6,191 nt of DNA from JBBRMY01 sp038230595 (GTDB taxonomy: Bacteria; Bacteroidota; Ignavibacteria; Tepidaquicellales; Tepidaquicellaceae). The DNA is taken from positions 1 to 6,191 of the forward strand of contig JBBRMY010000145.1 of NCBI GenBank assembly GCA_038230595.1, read 5' to 3'. Every line of letters starts with the position of its first letter. Positions within the stretch are counted from its first letter, which is position 1. The notes under the pieces are model-generated. The model did not search any database, was not told the origin of the DNA, and saw nothing but the letters and a program-made list of their open reading frames with translations. This document shows positions 5,098-6,191 of this stretch, piece by piece. The translations under genes and the position numbers were made by a program.

Positions 5098-6051
5098 TTA
5101 TATGATTTTCCCAGTTGTATCTATCTGCGAAATATCTTCCAAATATTTTTCATAATCGAAAGTTGGTCCTTTAAAAAAATTTGAAAACTCAACATATTTT
5201 TGAGAAGTGTATCCAATCTTAATAGTATAATCTACAACTAAAGTAAATTTTATAAGATTTAAATTAATTTTTCTTAAAAAATCAAAGAGTAATTTTTTTT
5301 TGTACATCAAATTATGAATTAATATTTTAATGTTTTCCTGATGATTTAATATTCTCTTGAATTGTTCCATTGTGAGATCCGAATTATTTAATTTACCACT
5401 TGTGTATTCGCCTATTAAGATATCAAGCTTTTTAATATAACTATCAAAATTATTATCTGATTTTAATATATTAAACATTTGGAAGAATTTTTCACTAAAT
5501 GTAGTTGGATTGAGATTAAATTCTAAACCCAATTCATTTACAAATTTTACAACATCAATTAATGAATTATTAAAATCATCAAAAGCTCCGTTAATAGTCT
5601 CTTGTTCATCTAGAATCATTTTCGCAAAATCCTTTGAAGATGAAATCTTATCAATAAATTCATTTAATTTTATTACAGATTCCTTAGAATATTTCTTTTT
5701 GTCGAAAAAACAATTGAAGTAATCTTCCGTAGAAATATTATATAAAATTGGCGAATAAATAGTTTTTTTAATATGAAGAGCAAATGCTTTAATATCATTC
5801 GCATTTACTTGGCCTTCTAATCTTTTAAAATCATCCGCGAATACTTCCGATTGCTTTATTAATCCTCCTTGCAAATACATCAAAGAGTAATATATTATTT
5901 CTTTTTTTTCTTTAATATCGCTTTTCCTTTTTGCTTTTTCTCTACATTTAAAAAAAACATGACTGACATATGAAACCAATAGAGCTCCAAAGATAGTAAT
6001 TGGTGCTTGATAATCTTTAAATATGAGTTTAAGATAATCCCAATCTAACAT
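5098..6051 (-). CDS. Unrecognised membrane-anchored helical protein
   Basis: I do not recognise this 317-residue protein. It has one clear hydrophobic segment at about residues 16-34 (APITIFGALLVSYVSHVFF). Two aspartates and few positive charges precede it, and the very basic stretch KCREKAKRKSDIKEKK (35-50) follows. By the positive-inside rule the roughly 280-residue body should be cytoplasmic. That body is rich in K, I, L, F, N and D and looks mostly alpha-helical, with no catalytic motif, zinc site or repeat that I can see. There is no cleavable signal peptide. The ATG at 6051 directly precedes the membrane segment and lacks a Shine-Dalgarno. The gene is very AT-rich (about 22% GC over 5101-5400 by hand count), unlike hpnCDE, suggesting acquisition. 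It is followed after 18 bp by the kinase gene, the best clue to its role. The coding call is good because of the long open frame in this composition; the function is unknown. Confidence 0.8.
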   Translation of the reverse strand: MLDWDYLKLIFKDYQAPITIFGALLVSYVSHVFFKCREKAKRKSDIKEKKEIIYYSLMYLQGGLIKQSEVFADDFKRLEGQVNANDIKAFALHIKKTIYSPILYNISTEDYFNCFFDKKKYSKESVIKLNEFIDKISSSKDFAKMILDEQETINGAFDDFNNSLIDVVKFVNELGLEFNLNPTTFSEKFFQMFNILKSDNNFDSYIKKLDILIGEYTSGKLNNSDLTMEQFKRILNHQENIKILIHNLMYKKKLLFDFLRKINLNLIKFTLVVDYTIKIGYTSQKYVEFSNFFKGPTFDYEKYLEDISQIDTTGKII

Positions 6052-6080
6052 TCAAAATAATCTTTAATTTTTTATCTCTA

Positions 6081-6112
6081 AAAACATAATGTATTTTTAA
6101 TCGTAATTCCAA
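6081..6112 (-). promoter_or_regulatory. Possible Bacteroidota-type promoter for the 6051-4624 gene pair
   Basis: On the minus strand, TTG (6112-6110) is followed after 21 bases by TATGTTTT (6088-6081). This matches the Bacteroidota -7 consensus TAnnTTTG at all but the last base, with a slightly long spacing. It lies about 30 bp upstream of the start codon at 6051. The DNA is so AT-rich that a chance match is quite possible. Confidence 0.22.
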
Positions 6113-6191
6113 TTAAATATTTTACTTGATATATTTTAACATTGGATTATATATTTTAAAATATTCAGTTAATATAATGGGGGGGAGAGAA
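6113..6191. other. AT-rich window edge ending in a G7 run
   Basis: No gene is visible. The stretch is almost entirely A/T until a G7 run (6179-6185) followed by AGAGAA at the edge. That abrupt G-rich end may be the start of another intergenic repeat cut by the window, but too little is present to say. Confidence 0.4.

Overview
The window is AT-rich DNA, probably from a member of the Bacteroidota/Ignavibacteriota (FCB) group. This rests on the gene content, the lack of clear Shine-Dalgarno sequences before any start codon, and intergenic repeats that resemble families I remember from such genomes. No phylogenetic marker is present, so the assignment is an inference.

Region 1 (1-3336, minus strand) holds a complete squalene-forming gene set read in the order hpnC, hpnD, hpnE. 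hpnC and hpnD are paralogous head-to-head prenyl synthases. hpnE is a flavin-dependent amine-oxidase-fold enzyme whose last few codons lie beyond base 1. Together the family converts two farnesyl diphosphates to presqualene diphosphate (HpnD), then hydroxysqualene (HpnC), then squalene (HpnE), normally for hopanoids or related triterpenes. The genes are co-oriented but not tightly packed: gaps of 185 and 94 bp are filled with small palindromic repeats, and one repeat runs into the 3' end of hpnD. hpnC and hpnE both appear to start with TTG. The hpnE start is also one base away, across an A7 run, from an upstream ATG.

Region 2 (3337-3668) is a 332-bp divergent spacer containing a mosaic of at least five inverted repeats. 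Region 3 (3669-4160, plus strand) is a single GNAT acetyltransferase gene followed by a strong hairpin. Region 4 (4161-4623) is a gene-poor convergent spacer with repeat remnants.

Region 5 (4624-6051, minus strand) is a two-gene unit of visibly lower GC: by hand count about 22% for 5101-5400, against about 40% for 961-1260 in hpnE. The first gene encodes an unrecognised protein with one N-terminal membrane helix and a long, mostly helical, probably cytoplasmic body. Eighteen bases later comes a small P-loop kinase related to the 5'-kinase domain of polynucleotide kinase. The composition and tight pairing suggest an acquired accessory module of unknown function, and this is the least explained part of the window.
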